This document shows, in pieces, positions 34,440 to 47,730 of a stretch of DNA of 64,000 nt. The translations under genes were made by a program, and so were the position numbers. Position 1 is the stretch's first letter; each line of letters begins with the position of its first letter. The notes below the pieces were generated by a model that had not been told where the DNA came from, made no database searches, and was given only the letters and a program-made list of their open reading frames with translations. The stretch is from positions 23,456,107-23,520,106 of the forward strand of contig CM038722.1 of NCBI GenBank assembly GCA_021613375.1, read 5' to 3'. The DNA comes from Megaleporinus macrocephalus. Lineage: Eukaryota; Chordata; Actinopteri; Characiformes; Anostomidae.

Positions 34440-36720
34440 TTTATATGCTCACTCTCCATGAGGGAACTTTTAGGAGCAATTTTTCTGTCAACTTGTGCAG
34501 CAGGCTGGAACTTCATTAGACACCAAGCCAGTTTTGGATTACTGTTGAACAGAACGTGCCTCTCCGAGTCAACGACTAATGAGATTTTTGCAGGTTTTGT
34601 TGTTGTTTTTCTTGTTTGTTTTTCATATTCACAGCTGACTGGCTATGATTTAGGCTGTACCTTTTTTCTAAATGGCTCAATTTGCCAGTCAGTACGTAAT
34701 TGAATTACTCTGTTTTTTGTAAACAGTTTGCTTTATTAATTAACAATTAGCCCATGATTGTGGTCCTGTCAGCTGCTTTGATTGAGCCAGTTTGTATTAC
34801 CTGCAGACTGAAAGCAATGTCAAAGCGATTAACCTGAGTAAATGTGACAGGGAGAAATGGCTGGGAAAATGATGTGGACTCCGCCTGGCGAAATGTTGTG
34901 TTTGTTTACGTCTGTTTTGTTTGTCGCCTATGACATCTTATTGATTCGTGAAGCGAAATATGAAATACGCGTGCAGAAGTAATCATAACCTGAAAGCTGT
35001 GCAAGTAAATCAAATCCAAGTTAAACTGAAATGATAAATTCTGGAATGTCTGTTGCATTATAGTTCAGAAGGTAACATTGCTTGGCTAGATAGTTTAGAG
35101 CCTGACAGGAGATGAGAATGTCATGGTTTTCCTGAGAAAATGATGAATTAGACTTTTTTATTGTACACGTTTTTTATTGTACACGTTTATGTGATTATGT
35201 CTCACACAGTATATATCCTTCTGAGACCCAGAAAAAATAAAGTTTGATAATTTCAGTAATTTCAACAGATGACAAAAACATGTCACCATGTTTTGTTTTT
35301 TTAAAAAAAACATTTTTAATTATTTTTTTATGGAATGTCCTTTATAGCGGACAACAGGAAATAGATATATTTCTTGTTTTCTGTTCTGCATCATTCCAAA
35401 AACCCTTCTACAACATCAGGACCAACTCAATCATAGAAAATAATGTAAATGAAAACTGAGTAAACAAACATTGTTCAACTTTTTTGATACCATTTCCACT
35501 TTTAGCAGTATAAGAAATATTTCGAATGCACTGTATATGAACATAAACAGGAACAAATATTAACCCATTCCAAAGGTTACCGTTACTTTGATTAAAATTA
35601 AAACAAAAAAGTTTTTAGACACACTAACTAAACCTGTGTTAAACTCCAAACCTTGAGCCAAAGTTTCACACTTTCAACAGTTGGTACCCAACTTCTCTTA
35701 TGGTCCATTTCATTTTAATGTTCTAATTTAAAATGTACAATTATGTAACTTTTTCTAATAAATGAGGAATAAATTAAATTAGTAATCAATTAAAAATAAA
35801 TTAGTAATGAATTTACATGTTTACAGCGCTTACATGTTGCAAAATGAGTCAAATTCCTGTTACCTGTGACATCATTAATTTCATATAAAACCAGTTTTAG
35901 TAAGTCCCAATGTCCACTACGAAGGACATCAAAAAAAGAGTATGCTGTTAGGTAGTTAAACATTTGTGCATATCAATAAAATGTGCTTTGAGAACTAGTT
36001 TTATACTTAAAAAATATCAATTATAGGTTTTAGAAACATAATATATGAATATTATTTGACAGTTTACCTCTCTTGCTCCTATAAAATGTGGTTTCTGAGA
36101 GGCAGCCATTTAAAAAAAAACAGAACTTCTGTTGTGAATGACCCACCCTAACATATGATACACCATTGGCAAGGCCAGGATATCATCTACATGGCACAAC
36201 AGGTTTTAGCAAGGTACCTTATAAGGTACCTTAGATTTTGAAATATCTTTTGGAGACTCATGTCCCCTCCAGAGGACAAAAATGAATTACCAGGTCTTAC
36301 GAGGATATGTTTGTCAAGATTACTTTAATCTTTTTGTAAGACATCTCAACATGTGAAATTCATACTGATAACATTAGGGGGCAACATGTCCTCAGCAACT
36401 TGTGATGTTTGCTCCTGATGTAAGAATTAAGGAACTGCACATTCCCTCCTCCTCTGTCTTCACTGCTTACCAGTCCAGAAGAAATGTTGGGAGTTCAACA
36501 TCAAACTTCACCCTTTTACTCACCGAGAGCTGCTCCACTGGTGGAAAGCCCCTCCAGTGTTACCTTTTTGTTTTGCTTCCCTTTATATCACTTTTATTGT
36601 TTACTGGTGAAAGTGGTTTGTTGCCAGGCACGAGTGGCGGTGATGATAACAGTCGTTTGCCAAAAGCTTCGGCCATCATTGTGTTACTATTCCTTTCATT
36701 GGCTACCTGTTCTTAAATAA
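34440..36720. other. non-repetitive intergenic stretch, no gene recognised
   Basis: The part 34440-35010 contains no recognisable transposon sequence and has clusters of homeodomain-like ATTA sites ('tttattaattaacaattagc'). It might be a regulatory element, but that is inference. No exon is supported. The rest is AT-rich DNA with short open frames only. Confidence 0.4.
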
Positions 36721-38980
36721 TCTAAGCAGGAGCAGCACCTTCAACATGATTGACAAGAGGCCGTCAGGACAGCAGTGCTACTTCTTTATCCTCTCATGTT
36801 GGACAGATTCAACTCAATGCTACAGTGACTCACTGTCACCTCTTGAGGTAAAAAGTGATATTTATGGGGTTTTTTTGAGGAGCAAAATTTGTGAAGACAC
36901 ATTTAATCTCTGTTGTAGTTAGTTAATGGACTTGAGCTACGTTCACATCACACTGTGTGGTCAAATTCAAACTTCCTATGTTGAGGGTTCAAACTAGAAG
37001 CATATGTGAAAATGATAATAACACATTGTATTTAACCCAGTTCCAGTCATTTCAGTTCCATCTCCTTAGCTGCTTTCTTTGCTTGATGCAGGCCAATAGT
37101 CTGACTCTTCTGAAACACAGTAGGATATGCACAACTGCAGGATATGTCTTACCATGTGGCTGTTTGAGAAATAAGAAGCTATTCACTGCAGTAGTTAGAG
37201 TTCAAAGAACCGTTGCCAGCTAAAACATGTTAATCACTGGAATAATCATCCAATTACAGTAAGTATTTGCTTAGTTAAATCAAAACAATTACTTTTTTTG
37301 GCCTGGCTAACTTTCTGGCATGCTAAATCTGCCCAGCAATCTATAAAATGAAATTGTCTTTATATCACAATGCAATTAAAAAGGCCTTTAATGGGACAAG
37401 GATGCAAAATAAACCCAACAGGTTGTTGATTTTATAATAAAATGTGAAGCGCCAGATAATTTTATATCTACATTAGCAAGCCGCTCTCTTTGACTTGCTC
37501 TGCCTTATAACAAAAAAGTAGGGACCATTTATGTTCATTATGAATGCTGTGTATTATGACTGAAATGCTGATTTTCAACTGTTTCATTGCTACTTTATGT
37601 CTTTGGAGTGGAAACCATTTAAGCAATTTGGAATAAGATGCCGTTTACATGGTGTTTCAGGAACTCAGTATTTAAAAAGCACATTAATCACCCCATATAT
37701 TTTGCAAACTAAACCATCATTTGTAACATGACATGCGTCAAATGCCATTTCTTCTGGTGTAGAAGGTACAATTTAATAGCTGTTGGCGCAAAGAAGTACA
37801 GGCTCAGCTACATCTGACATTTACAGTTTTCTCCCTCGCTGAACAAACCCAAGCAAAGTCGCCAAGCACTAACCTTTCGCTTTACTAAAGGAACGTGTGC
37901 AGCGCAGATCCCTCTGGCTCGGTCACATTTTGTGGAACTAAGTGGATATTACACATACGCTGGAGGATAAAGTTCAAGATGGACTGTAGCAGCCCGTTAT
38001 CTTTCTTTTTCATTTTTTTTAACCTTACGCATGCTATCCTACGGCTCGAAGTCAGCAAACATGCATTGGAAAGGTTCCAGAAAAGCAGGCCCACTGGAGT
38101 GTCTTGTACTATTAAAGCTGCATTTCCTCCAGTGGAAAGAAAGAGGAGCACTAAAAGTCTTAGCCAGGGAATCTCTAGCCCCAGGTGCATGAATTATGGG
38201 CTGGCCAAACTGAGTAAAGCTCATTATATTCAAAAAAAAAAAGAAAAAAAAAAGAAAGAAAAACACAGACAGTCGGAGGCCTGGGTTAGAACTCCAAGAA
38301 GAAAACACTCAATGTGCCTGTTCTGTGAGGGGAAAGTCAATTCTACAAGGGGTATGTCACAAGAAACTTCGAAACTTCTGCTTCTCGCTTCAACTATTCT
38401 TACCCCCTGAGATTCCTGGATATGAAAAACAACTCTCCCCTCTTCATCTCATTTACTTCTTCGAGACATAGTTAAGTCTATTTCAAATTGAAGGCTTACA
38501 ACCAGACCTCAAACTAATTTGTTATGTTATGTAATATTCTATCGTGCAGTATTAGATTCCTCAGGCTTATCGGTTTGACAGAATTCAGTTTTTTGTGTTT
38601 TTGTACTTCAATGTTGTCTCACTACAATACCCAGCATGCATGCAAATACTCTGTACTTAATAACAATCCTGACTCTTAGTACAGCCACTGATGTAGAAAG
38701 CTAATTAATACATATGTGAAGTCAGGCTACCTAGCAGAAACACTGGCTATCTGGCTTCCCTTGGTTTCAACCAGTTAGCAGAACATAAATTAAAACCACC
38801 CAAATTAAATTAAATATCCCCCTAAAACCACCTCTAATTATTCCTCCCACCTTCAACATTCATGATCAGAGGGCAGAAGTTTTCCTTCCTTAAACCCGAG
38901 CATTTCGAGGCACCGTCTCCTCCTGGTTACTTCATATAACTTGAGAATCCGGATTATATCTGATCACACATACCACCCAA
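36721..38980. other. intergenic DNA; repeat-R fragment and unique stretch
   Basis: A short inverted piece of repeat R lies near 36755-36840 ('gtgctacttctttatcctct'). The stretch 37470-38420 looks single-copy. It holds a 171-codon + strand frame and a 101-codon - strand frame, neither resembling a protein I know, broken by an A-rich run at 38230. No exon is claimed. Confidence 0.4.
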
Positions 38981-38984
38981 ACCC

Positions 38985-40210
38985 ATTCCAGTACAACCCT
39001 AACTCCTCCCAGTACAAACCAGACCCCTCCTAGTACAGCTCAAACTCCTCCCAGTACAACCCGAACCCTTCCAGTACAACCCAAACCCCTCCAGTACAAC
39101 CCAAACTCCTCCCAGTACAAACCAAACTCCTCACAGTACAAACCAAACCCCTCCAGTACAACCCAAACTCCTCCCAATACAATCCAAACCCATTCCAATA
39201 CAACCCTAATTCCTCCCAGTACAAACCAGACCCCTCCTAGTACAGCCCAAACTCCTCCCAGTACAACCCGAACCCTTCCAGTACAACCCAAACTTATCCC
39301 AATACAACCCAAACCCCTCCCAGTTCAACCCACACTCATCTAAGTAATCCCCAAACTCCTCCTAGTACAAACCAGACCCCTCCTAGTACAAACCAAACCC
39401 TTCCAGTACAACCCAAACTCCTTTCAGTATAACCCAAACTCCTCCCAATACAACCCAAAACGCTCCCAGTTCAACCCACACTTATCTAAGTAATTCATAA
39501 ACTCATCCCAGTACATTCCAAACCACTTCCAGCGCAACCAAAGCCCTCCAGAGTACAACCCAAACTACTCCCAATACAACACAACTTCCTCCTAGTACAA
39601 CCCAGACCCCTCCAGTACAACCCAAACTTATGCCAGTACAACCCAAACTTATCCCTATACAACCCAAACTCCTTCCAGTACAACCCAAACCCCTCCCAGT
39701 TCAACCCACACTCATCTAAGTAACCCCAAACTCCTCCTAGTACAAACCAGACCCCTCCTAGTACAAACCAAACCCTTCCAGTACAACCCAAACTCCTTTC
39801 AGTATAACCCAAACTCCTCCCAATACAACCCAAAACGCTCCCAGTTCAACCCACACTTATCTAAGTAATTCACAAACTCATCCCAGTACATTCCAAACCA
39901 ACCAACCAACCAGCGCAACCAAAGCCCTCCAGAGTACAACCCAAACTACTCCCAATACAACACAACTTCCTCCTAGTACAACCCAGACCCCTCCAGTACA
40001 ACCCAAACTTATGTCAGTACAACCCAAACTTATGCCAGTACAACCCAAACTTATCCCAATACACCCCAATCTTCTCCCAGTACAACTCAAACTCCTCCCA
40101 ATACAAACCAAACCCCTCCAGTACAACCTAAACTTATGCCAGTACAAACCAAACTTATCCCAATACACCCCAATCTCCTCCCAGTACATCCCAAACTCCT
40201 CCTAGTACAA
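38985..40210. repeat. 20-21-bp minisatellite with 376-bp higher-order period
   Basis: Tandem variants of CCAGTACAACCCAAACTCCTC and similar units fill about 1.2 kb. A block of about 300 bp starting at 'taagtaatccccaaactcct' (39341) recurs almost unchanged from 39717 ('taagtaaccccaaactcctc'), giving a higher-order period of 376 bp. The second block differs by a small insertion of CCAA repeats near 39895. Gly/Leu/Trp/Tyr-rich frames on the - strand are repeat artefacts. Confidence 0.95.
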
Positions 40211-40374
40211 CCCAGATCCCGGAGTTCTGCTCTAAACTCATCCATTCCGAACAGCTTTCGGATTTGAGTCCAATCAGGCAGAAAATGTGATTAAAATCTT
40301 ATCAGAATTCAGTCCAGATACTAGTCGCATAAGATGACTCGATGTAAACGGGGTCCCAAAGACTGCTGCAGCTG

Positions 40375-40575
40375 TATGCCGTTCTGTGTGGAGTGTGCAT
40401 GTTCTCCCCGTGCTTAAGTGGGTTTCCTCGGGTACTCCAGTTTCCTCCCACAGTCCAAACACATGCATGTTAGACTGATTGGTCACTCTAAATTGCCTGT
40501 AGGTGTGAATGTGTGTTGTTCCAAGCCTGGCTGTGTGGTGAGGGTTGTGTCAGGAGGGGCATCCGGCATAAAACA
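40375..40575 (+). repeat. tRNA-like dispersed repeat, 3' part
   Basis: 'ccgttctgtgtggagtgtgc', 'ttcctcccacagtccaaaca' and 'actctaaattgcctgtaggt' match the body of the 33403-33705 repeat. The tRNA-like head is missing. Confidence 0.75.
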
Positions 40576-42484
40576 CTAAACATTAAATAAGGATATTTTA
40601 TCATAAGGATACAATCAAAGGCGCTTTCATAGACAAAAATCAGTGTGTTTTGCTAGATCACAAAGTATTGGCATCTAAAGTATATATGATGAATTGTGCT
40701 TCATATGATCAAGAACATAAACTACAAAACTACAAAGTTATATTTATAAACTCATAAGTCATATTTCTAGAATTCTAGACTTCTAAAAAAACGTTCATAG
40801 CTTTACTAACATAATTCTTTAAAGGGCTTCTTTTTTATAGAAGCAGTCTATCAGTGTTGAAGCAGACCAGTCCAGAAGGTAATGTTATCTTATTGAGCGC
40901 TCTATTCCAGACATTCAGTCTGCCTGGAAACTCAGCGACAAGTCTAAATACTCCATATGGCCCTAGACATGGTTTAATTAATATCTACTGGGCATAAGAC
41001 AGTATCCTGAGCAGATTCAGCTGTTGTAAAACGCAAGATGTTCAAGCATCTCGAAAAGCTGACCATGCCTGTAACTGACCATCCAATCGTGGCCTGAGGA
41101 GAAGCGATATAATTCTACTAAAGTACGCACGGTGCCTCATACTCTTCTAACTTGCCTCATACACTTAACTTAAGCTTGTCTTACGGGGGCTTTAAGAATT
41201 CAGAAATTGCTAATGTAATACAGTATTGAGATCTGACACAAAAATCTTAATCATTTAAATCTTTGGGACGCTCTGCAAACAGAATGTAAAACAAACTATT
41301 TATCTACTGATCAAGGACGAAGTACGAATTCCTCAACGAAGAAGTACACGTAACTGAGTGAACGTAGCCCCTACTACCCACCTCTGGAATGACAAATGTG
41401 TCTAAATATGGCTTGTGCTTCACAATGACCCAGAGTCTTTGCTCCAAAGAGCACCAGCCTTGACTAATGGCTGAATCTGACCGTATCGTATGTCTTAAGA
41501 CTAATGTTTATATCATGCAATGGCAGTGATCCATGGCACGAATTCATCCATCAGCATCAAGTTAATGGCGCTCAGTAAATAACACGCAGCTCTTGTCTAA
41601 TGGAGACGGATCTGAGTAGCTCCAGCGTTTCTTCAAATCTTGTGATGAGCTTTGAGGAACCATTCACAAGAACGTACTCACTCAAAACTCATGTAGCAGT
41701 AGCAAAAACAGGCAACACTTAAGCTGCCAGTTCAACCACTGTTGCCTAATATGGTTTGAGTACTAATTGTTAATCCTGTTTTTTTGTCTTACGTAACGTG
41801 GCCCCAATTCCATGAAAGGTCAATGTGTGTTAATACACTTTGGCCCATCACCAGGGTCTGGTATGTTTTGGCCCATGACCAAGAACCACCTACAGCCCAT
41901 AGTAAAAACTTGGTTTGGTTAATAATAGTTTCAGGTATGATTTTCAGTTCGGAGCCCAAGATTCAATCTAAATTTCAATACTTCAAGCATTAAAATGGCT
42001 TTAAATTCCACAGATATTTCACAGATTCTACACAACTGAATTATATACTAAGTACTAAGCGATGATTTGGTACAACAGCAGCATCCAGTAAAGGCCTGTA
42101 GGAGCAGAGATGGCTGAGAAGCTCCAGTTTGCCATTAAAAGCTTATGAAAACAAGAAAAATATTTATGAATCACATTCCTCAAAGAAAGACATATCAGCC
42201 TCTACATTGCATCACATAATTAAAAGATTCAAGGAATTTCAGTGAGTTAAGCACTAATACATAGTTACATCCACAAAGACCAGCTAAAACTTTACTGTGC
42301 CAACGAAAGCCTTATGAGACCAGAAGCGCCGTCAGCTTCTTTGGGCTCAAAGGCATCTGGGGTCATGTTTGGAAGAAATGCACGGCATGGGGTCTGGACC
42401 CTCCAGACTGTTAGCAACAAGTCCAAAAGCCAGGGTTTGTCAGGGTATGGGGTGAGGGCATCAGTGTCCTTGGCAGAGGTGCAT
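40576..42484. other. intergenic DNA, no gene recognised
   Basis: Mostly unique-looking sequence. The section 41400-41660 is free of recognisable repeats. Near 42310-42480 a 76-codon frame overlaps a probable repeat edge and resembles no protein I know. Confidence 0.4.
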
Positions 42485-43105
42485 TACCACCACCTTGTAT
42501 CTACACACATTATCCATTTTATCAGCTTTACTGACAGACTGTAGTCCATCTGTTTCTCTGTATACTTTCTTACCCTGTTCTTCAGTGATCAGACCCCCAA
42601 AGGACCACCACAGAGCAGATCTTATTTGGCTGGTGGGTCATTCTCAGCACTGCAGTGACACTGAACATGTCTTGTGGTGGTGTGAGCAGTACCTGAAGTG
42701 TTTAAACACTGTGTCCACTCACTAGACACTCCTACCTTGCAGGTCCACCATGTAGGTGTAAAGTCATCCTCTGGTCCTTCATCAGAGGTCCAGATGATGC
42801 TGCCCCCAGGACACTGTTGGCTGGATGTTGCTGGTTGGTGGACTGTTCTCAGTTCAGCGGTGGTACTGAGGTGTTTAAACAATGCAGCAGCATTGCTGCG
42901 TCTGATCCACTCACACCAGCGCAACACACACTAACACACCACCATCAGGTCAGTGCCAAGAATGGAGTGCCGAGAAAGAGAATGATAATAGTATAATAAT
43001 AGTATCTGCTCTGTGCTGGTCCTATGGGGGTCCTGAACATTAAAGAACAAAGTGGAAAGGATAAACAATGCATGCAGCGAATCAGATGAACTATAGTCTG
43101 TGATC
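42485..43105. mobile_element. palindromic (foldback) element
   Basis: Both arms are present: 'gtgggtcattctcagcactg' left, 'cactcacaccagcgcaacac' and 'cagtgccaagaatgg' right, with a centre near 42790. The terminal 16-mers are eroded. Same family as 31234-32260. Confidence 0.8.
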
Positions 43106-44379
43106 CGTATCTTAACATCTTTTATACAAGTGTTGTGTAAATAAATGGCAAGTTACAAAGCAGTAAATGCTGCTCATGTCTGAAAATGATGAGCTGCTGT
43201 TTTGTTTTTGAATGCAATACAGATTAAAAACCATTTACCAATTTTATTTTTCAATTTGAACTTGAGTTTAATGTACCATCCATTACTAATTTGGGCTAGC
43301 AGGTAATAACAGACTGTTATGAAAACTTACACCCAGCTGGAGACTTCTCTGGCAGAATCTCTCTTTATGGAATCAATCATTACATAGAATGACTGTAAAT
43401 AACCCTGAACAACCTGTTTTTTTTATTTTTTTATTTACTTGTACAATTACAGAACATTGCACTTGCTTGTTGTACACTGTATTTAAATGTTAATACCATT
43501 ATTGGTCAGGGGGCTCATTTGCATATAGAAGCTGGCTATGGAATCAGTATTGCAAAGGCCAATATTAATATTGCAGTTTACACATAATATATTGAGCAGG
43601 TCTAGTGTACAGTTTATATGCGCAGAACAGAGACTGTTACAGAAAGCAACTTGAAACCGAGTCAAAAGTCTATTCATGTCTCCTCATGGCTCTCATTCCT
43701 CTGCTGTTGGAGCACAAACACATCCAGCCTTCTGCTAATCTTGCAGCCTTCCCCAGGGAAACACTGCTCTCCTTCCGGCTGCAGCTGGCTAGAAAGAGTT
43801 TGTATCATAGCAAGGTCGAGCAAAACGGTTGCTCTGAGAAGTTAGACGACTCGCAGAGTTCAAACATCATCTCTCATGGTAGCGCTTCAAACGCTTGTTC
43901 TCCACACTCCACACTGTAGGACCAGCAGACACACTAGGCTGATAGAATGTGTTGCCTCATGAAAGACTGGCACCTGGATTCCTGCTGCAAGTGATAGTTT
44001 TTTGACAGATACAGCTCTGTGATAAGAGAGGCTTACACAGCACCCTTCCAAAATTGATAATCCCTTGAATTCTGCTGCCCCTCATATTTGTGAAATAAAA
44101 TGTAAGTGATTGTCCAGCAAAAAATCTCATTTACAGTTTCCCTTTATGCCAAATGCAGCTGATTGGCCATGTTTGGTGTCTGAAGCTTGCTGACTTGCTT
44201 TTGCACTGCAGCTGTGAGGCTAATATAGCTCACAAGTACTGGTGGACTGGTGGTTCTGACACAATATCACATGCAAAGTTAAGCCTATGTCCAAAACCAC
44301 TGTTCATTCATCACAAATGTTTGAAGGAAATTAATATTAAAGGTGACACATTTAATAACATTTGAAGAACTGACAGTAT
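43106..44379. other. intergenic DNA, no gene recognised
   Basis: A 104-codon + strand frame lies at 43605-43919 and is slightly GC-richer than its surroundings. It does not resemble a protein I know, and splice context is lacking. Confidence 0.4.
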
Positions 44380-44540
44380 TTATTGTGTTACAGAGAACTG
44401 ACTGAAATTAGCATGCTAACCAGCTAGCCCTGGTCTTTCCTGCCTCATAATACCACTTTGTACCTGAAGAGGCGCTCAACAGTGAGTCATCGTAGCAATG
44501 AACCCGTTATTAGTCCAACATGAGTGGATGAAGAAGTAAC

Positions 44541-45226
44541 TGTGAGGGGTGGTGCTGTGCTGCCAGCTGCCAGCAGGGGGGCTAGTCGGCACCGGGTAAG
44601 AAATGGCGGAGATTGGTTAAGAAACTCCAAGTCCCAGAATGCACAGTGCTAATCAAGGCCAACCAGCAGCACCTGCGAAACAGGGCATAAACAACCAGCT
44701 TTGAACCTTGCTCACCATGGCACCTTTGTAGAGGGGTGACCGGTAAAGGTGGGTATTTAGAGAAAAGAACAAAATGTTAAAAGGGAAGAAAAGAAAATAT
44801 CTTAAAGAAAAGTTTCTGAAAAGAAAAATAAAGGGTTTGAAAAAAATTAAAGAGATGAAAGTTTCTGGAAAAAATAAAGAGAGAGGTGTGGAGTTTGAGC
44901 TCAGCCCGGTTTGCGTTTTGATATTGTTTCTTTCTGAGTTCTGGTTTATAAGTCGTCTTTTATTTGTTTATGTCCAAATTCGCGTCTCCTTTGTTGAGAT
45001 AAGGAAGGGATTCTCCACCCAATCCCCCAACTCCTCTAGTGTAGAGGTAAGTGAGTTGTGCTGGAGGTTGGGAGTTAGAATACTGGTCCCACTCCTGAGT
45101 TCACGCATCAAGACACTTGCACTCTCTGACAATAATTACATACATAAATCATTCAGCGCAAGTTGTCATTAATAATGAAAATAAATAAAAACACCTTGCA
45201 TTTGGATTCTCTACCCACTCATAACA
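44541..45226 (+). mobile_element. solo LTR with 5-bp target duplication
   Basis: The 686-bp segment starts TGTGAGGGG and ends ACTCATAACA, the TG...CA boundary of retroviral-type LTRs. It is flanked by identical GTAAC repeats (44536-44540 and 45227-45231). AATAAA occurs close to the 3' end (45179-45187). The uninterrupted target sequence is visible in sister repeats at 14.6 and 29.2 kb. No gag/pol sequence is present, so this is a recombined solo LTR; the retrotransposon class (Gypsy-, BEL- or ERV-like) cannot be told. A 132-codon Lys-rich frame inside is not a gene. Confidence 0.85.
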
Positions 45227-45298
45227 GTAACTCTGCCCAGACAGCATATTCTAACCTCTTGTTAATCGTGTTGAAGGTTCTGCACCTGGGTAGATTAT

Positions 45299-45751
45299 CG
45301 GTGTGTCCAAAATCACCTACTTGCCTACAAATCAGTAAGGGAGCGCGACTAGTAGGTCCAAATACTCAGTAGCCATCAAGTAGTAGGTGAACAGGAACTG
45401 CCACTACAGAAGTTAACACTACTGCTGAGGTAAACAATGATTACCATTCTCCCGTTTCGTCTTCTCTGAGCTACAGAGTACATATTCAGACAAAAATGCA
45501 GATCAGTGTCACAAAAAGATCTAAATCTGTCAGTAAACGGAGCTTTTAAATGAATAGCAGGACTTTTACGGTGGTGGTCTGACGTCTTGCTTCACAGGAC
45601 GCTGGCAATATGGTGGACGTAGTACGTCCGAGCTCGTGTGGCTACTAAAACTCAACTACTGAAATTACCTACTAGTCTGTCACTCGAGCAGTACGTACTG
45701 ACTCTAATCTAGTACCTACTGACTAGTAGGCAATTTTGGACGCACCTAATG
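45299..45751. mobile_element. short TIR element nested in repeat R
   Basis: The left end 'ggtgtgtccaaaatcaccta' and right end 'taggcaattttggacgcacc' are imperfect inverted repeats about 450 bp apart. The middle has several CTACT/AGTAG motifs and no open transposase frame. Flanking repeat-R sequence resumes with 'taatgaaagag', similar to the uninterrupted 29.3-kb copy. Confidence 0.7.
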
Positions 45752-46709
45752 AAAGAGAAAGTAAACACAATGGTCGCTTAAGCTCTGGGCAAGAATCCAC
45801 ACTCACCAGTGAACAAAAGAGGTGATGCAAATAAAAGCACAACAAGAGTAAACAATGGTGTCGCTTTTCATTGCTGGGGAAACTCTTGGTGAGTAAAGGG
45901 ATGAAGTTTGATGTTAAACATTTCTTCTAGACTGGAAATGAGTGAAGAGGGAGGAGGACAAACTAAATTTTTTTTGTTTCTTACAATAGTGGTGAAAACA
46001 ATATAGTTGTAATGAAATGTTGCCCCCCATTGTTTGGAGTATAACTATGAGATTGCATCATATTACAAATCATTGCCTTTAAAAACAAGTTTTTAGGAGA
46101 TATTTCCGAGAAGATTGGATGTCTGATGGTAAGGAAGGAGAAGACAAAAGGAAAAGACTTAAACATTTTATATACATTTTATATTAAGTTACAGCAAAAA
46201 TGAAAGACTCCTAACAACCATACAAGACCACCAGACCATCCACACTATCACTGTCAGATAAACTGTACCTAAAGCTTTATCTTTGAGAAAAGGAGAAGAA
46301 AATCCACTGGTGTACAATTTAACACTATTGGGTCAACCAACAAACCTCAAAGTCTGAAATTTGTATGTGATAAAAAATATCCCTGCAGATAAGATGTAAT
46401 ATTTAGTTGTTGAAGCTTCTGTTTTTTAGTAAATACTGTTTTTTCAGACACTAAAAAATAAACAACTTAACAAGTCCAAGTTGACAGAAAATTAATTAAA
46501 TAGAGAGTTCTCTGAATTTGCACAGTACTGTTAGGTAGAAAAATGGGCAAATATACTTGGCATGGTTAAAAACCACCGCAGCAGCTATTTTGAAGCCAAA
46601 TCATTTCAGCCTTAGCCAGTTTCCAGATAGCATATTGTTTGCTTTGTTTAGGAAACTATGCTTGGCACAAAATACATAAACACACCAGCAATTTCATTTG
46701 AGAATAAAT

Positions 46710-47730
46710 TATACACTAGATTGCTAAATGTATTCACTCACCATCCAAATAATTGAATTCAGGTGTTTTTTCTAGTCAATTTCAGGGGCACAGGTGTATA
46801 AACCCAAGTACCTAGACATGCAGACTGCCTCTACAAACATTAGTGAAAGAATGGGTCGCTCTCAGGAGCTCAGTGAACTCCAGCGTGGTACCCTGAGAGG
46901 ACGCCACCTGTGCAACAAGTCCAGTCGTGAAATTTCCTCACTACTAAATATTCCACAGTCGACTGTCAGTGGTATTATAACAAAGTGTAAGTGATCAAGA
47001 ACCACAGCGACACAGCTTTCTGCAGAGCAAATTGCTACAGATCTCCAAACCTCTTGTGGCCTTCAGATTAGCTCAAGAACAGTGCATAGAGAGCTTCATG
47101 GAATGGGTTTCCATGGCTGAGCAGCTGCATCCAAGCCTTACATCACCAATAGCAATGCAAAGTGTTAGATGCAGTGGTGTAAAGCACACCGCCACTGGAC
47201 TCCAGAGCAGTAGAGACTTGTTTTCTGGAGTGACAAACCACACTTCTCCATCTAGCAATCTGATGGTTGCCAGGAGAACGGTACTTGTCTGCATTGTGCC
47301 AAGTGTAAAGTTTGGTGGAGGGCGGATTATGGTGTGTGGTTGTTTTTTCAGGAGCCCTCTTAGCTCCAGTGAAAGGAACTCTTAATGCTTCAGCAGACCA
47401 AGAGATTTTGGACAATTTCACGCTCCCAACTTTGTAGAAACAGTTTGGGGACGGCCCCTTCCAGTTCCAACAGGACTGCGCACCAGTGCAGTGGATGAGT
47501 GAGTTTGATGTGGAAGAACTTGACTGGTCCTGACCTAAACCTGATAGAACACCTTTGGGATGAGACTGCGAGCCAGGCCTTCTCTTCCAACATCAGTGTC
47601 TGACCTTAAAAATGTGCTTCTGGAAGAACATTACCATAAACACACTCCTAAACTGTGTGAAGCATCTTTCCAGAAGAGTTGAAGCTGTTTGGTATATACA
47701 CTTGATTCAACACTTGATTATAGTCAATAA
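46710..47730 (+). pseudogene. degenerate Tc1/mariner transposon
   Basis: The left edge carries the familiar teleost Tc1 end ('tattcactcaccatccaaat'). A transposase N-terminus begins M-G-R-S-Q-E-L-S-E-L-Q-R-G-T at 46850 with the helix-turn-helix S-R-E-I-S-S-L-L-N-I-P-Q-S-T-V-S-G-I-I. It meets a stop (K-C-K-stop) where an intact copy would read on. Later fragments, such as the Q-Q-D-C-A-P block near 47470 and the E-H-L-W-D-E block near 47550, lie in other frames. It is inactive. Confidence 0.85.

Larger units (their letters stand above)
44380..46080. repeat. dispersed repeat family R, carrying two nested insertions
   Basis: Repeat-R markers occur at both ends and between the inserts: 'tgagtggatgaagaagtaac' before 44540, 'tctgcccagacagcatattc' after 45231, 'gttgaaggttctgcacctgg' near 45270, and 'tttggagtataac' near 46035. 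They are collinear with copies at 14.4 and 29.2 kb. The inserts are a solo LTR (44541-45226) and a TIR element (45299-45751). Confidence 0.7.

Noticed and set aside
37885..38410. 171-codon (+) and 101-codon (-) frames
   Set aside because: Neither resembles a protein family I know. The + frame crosses an A-rich low-complexity run, and no promoter or splice context is visible.
44774..45172. 132-codon Lys-rich frame
   Set aside because: It lies wholly inside the solo LTR, defined by TG...CA ends and GTAAC duplications.
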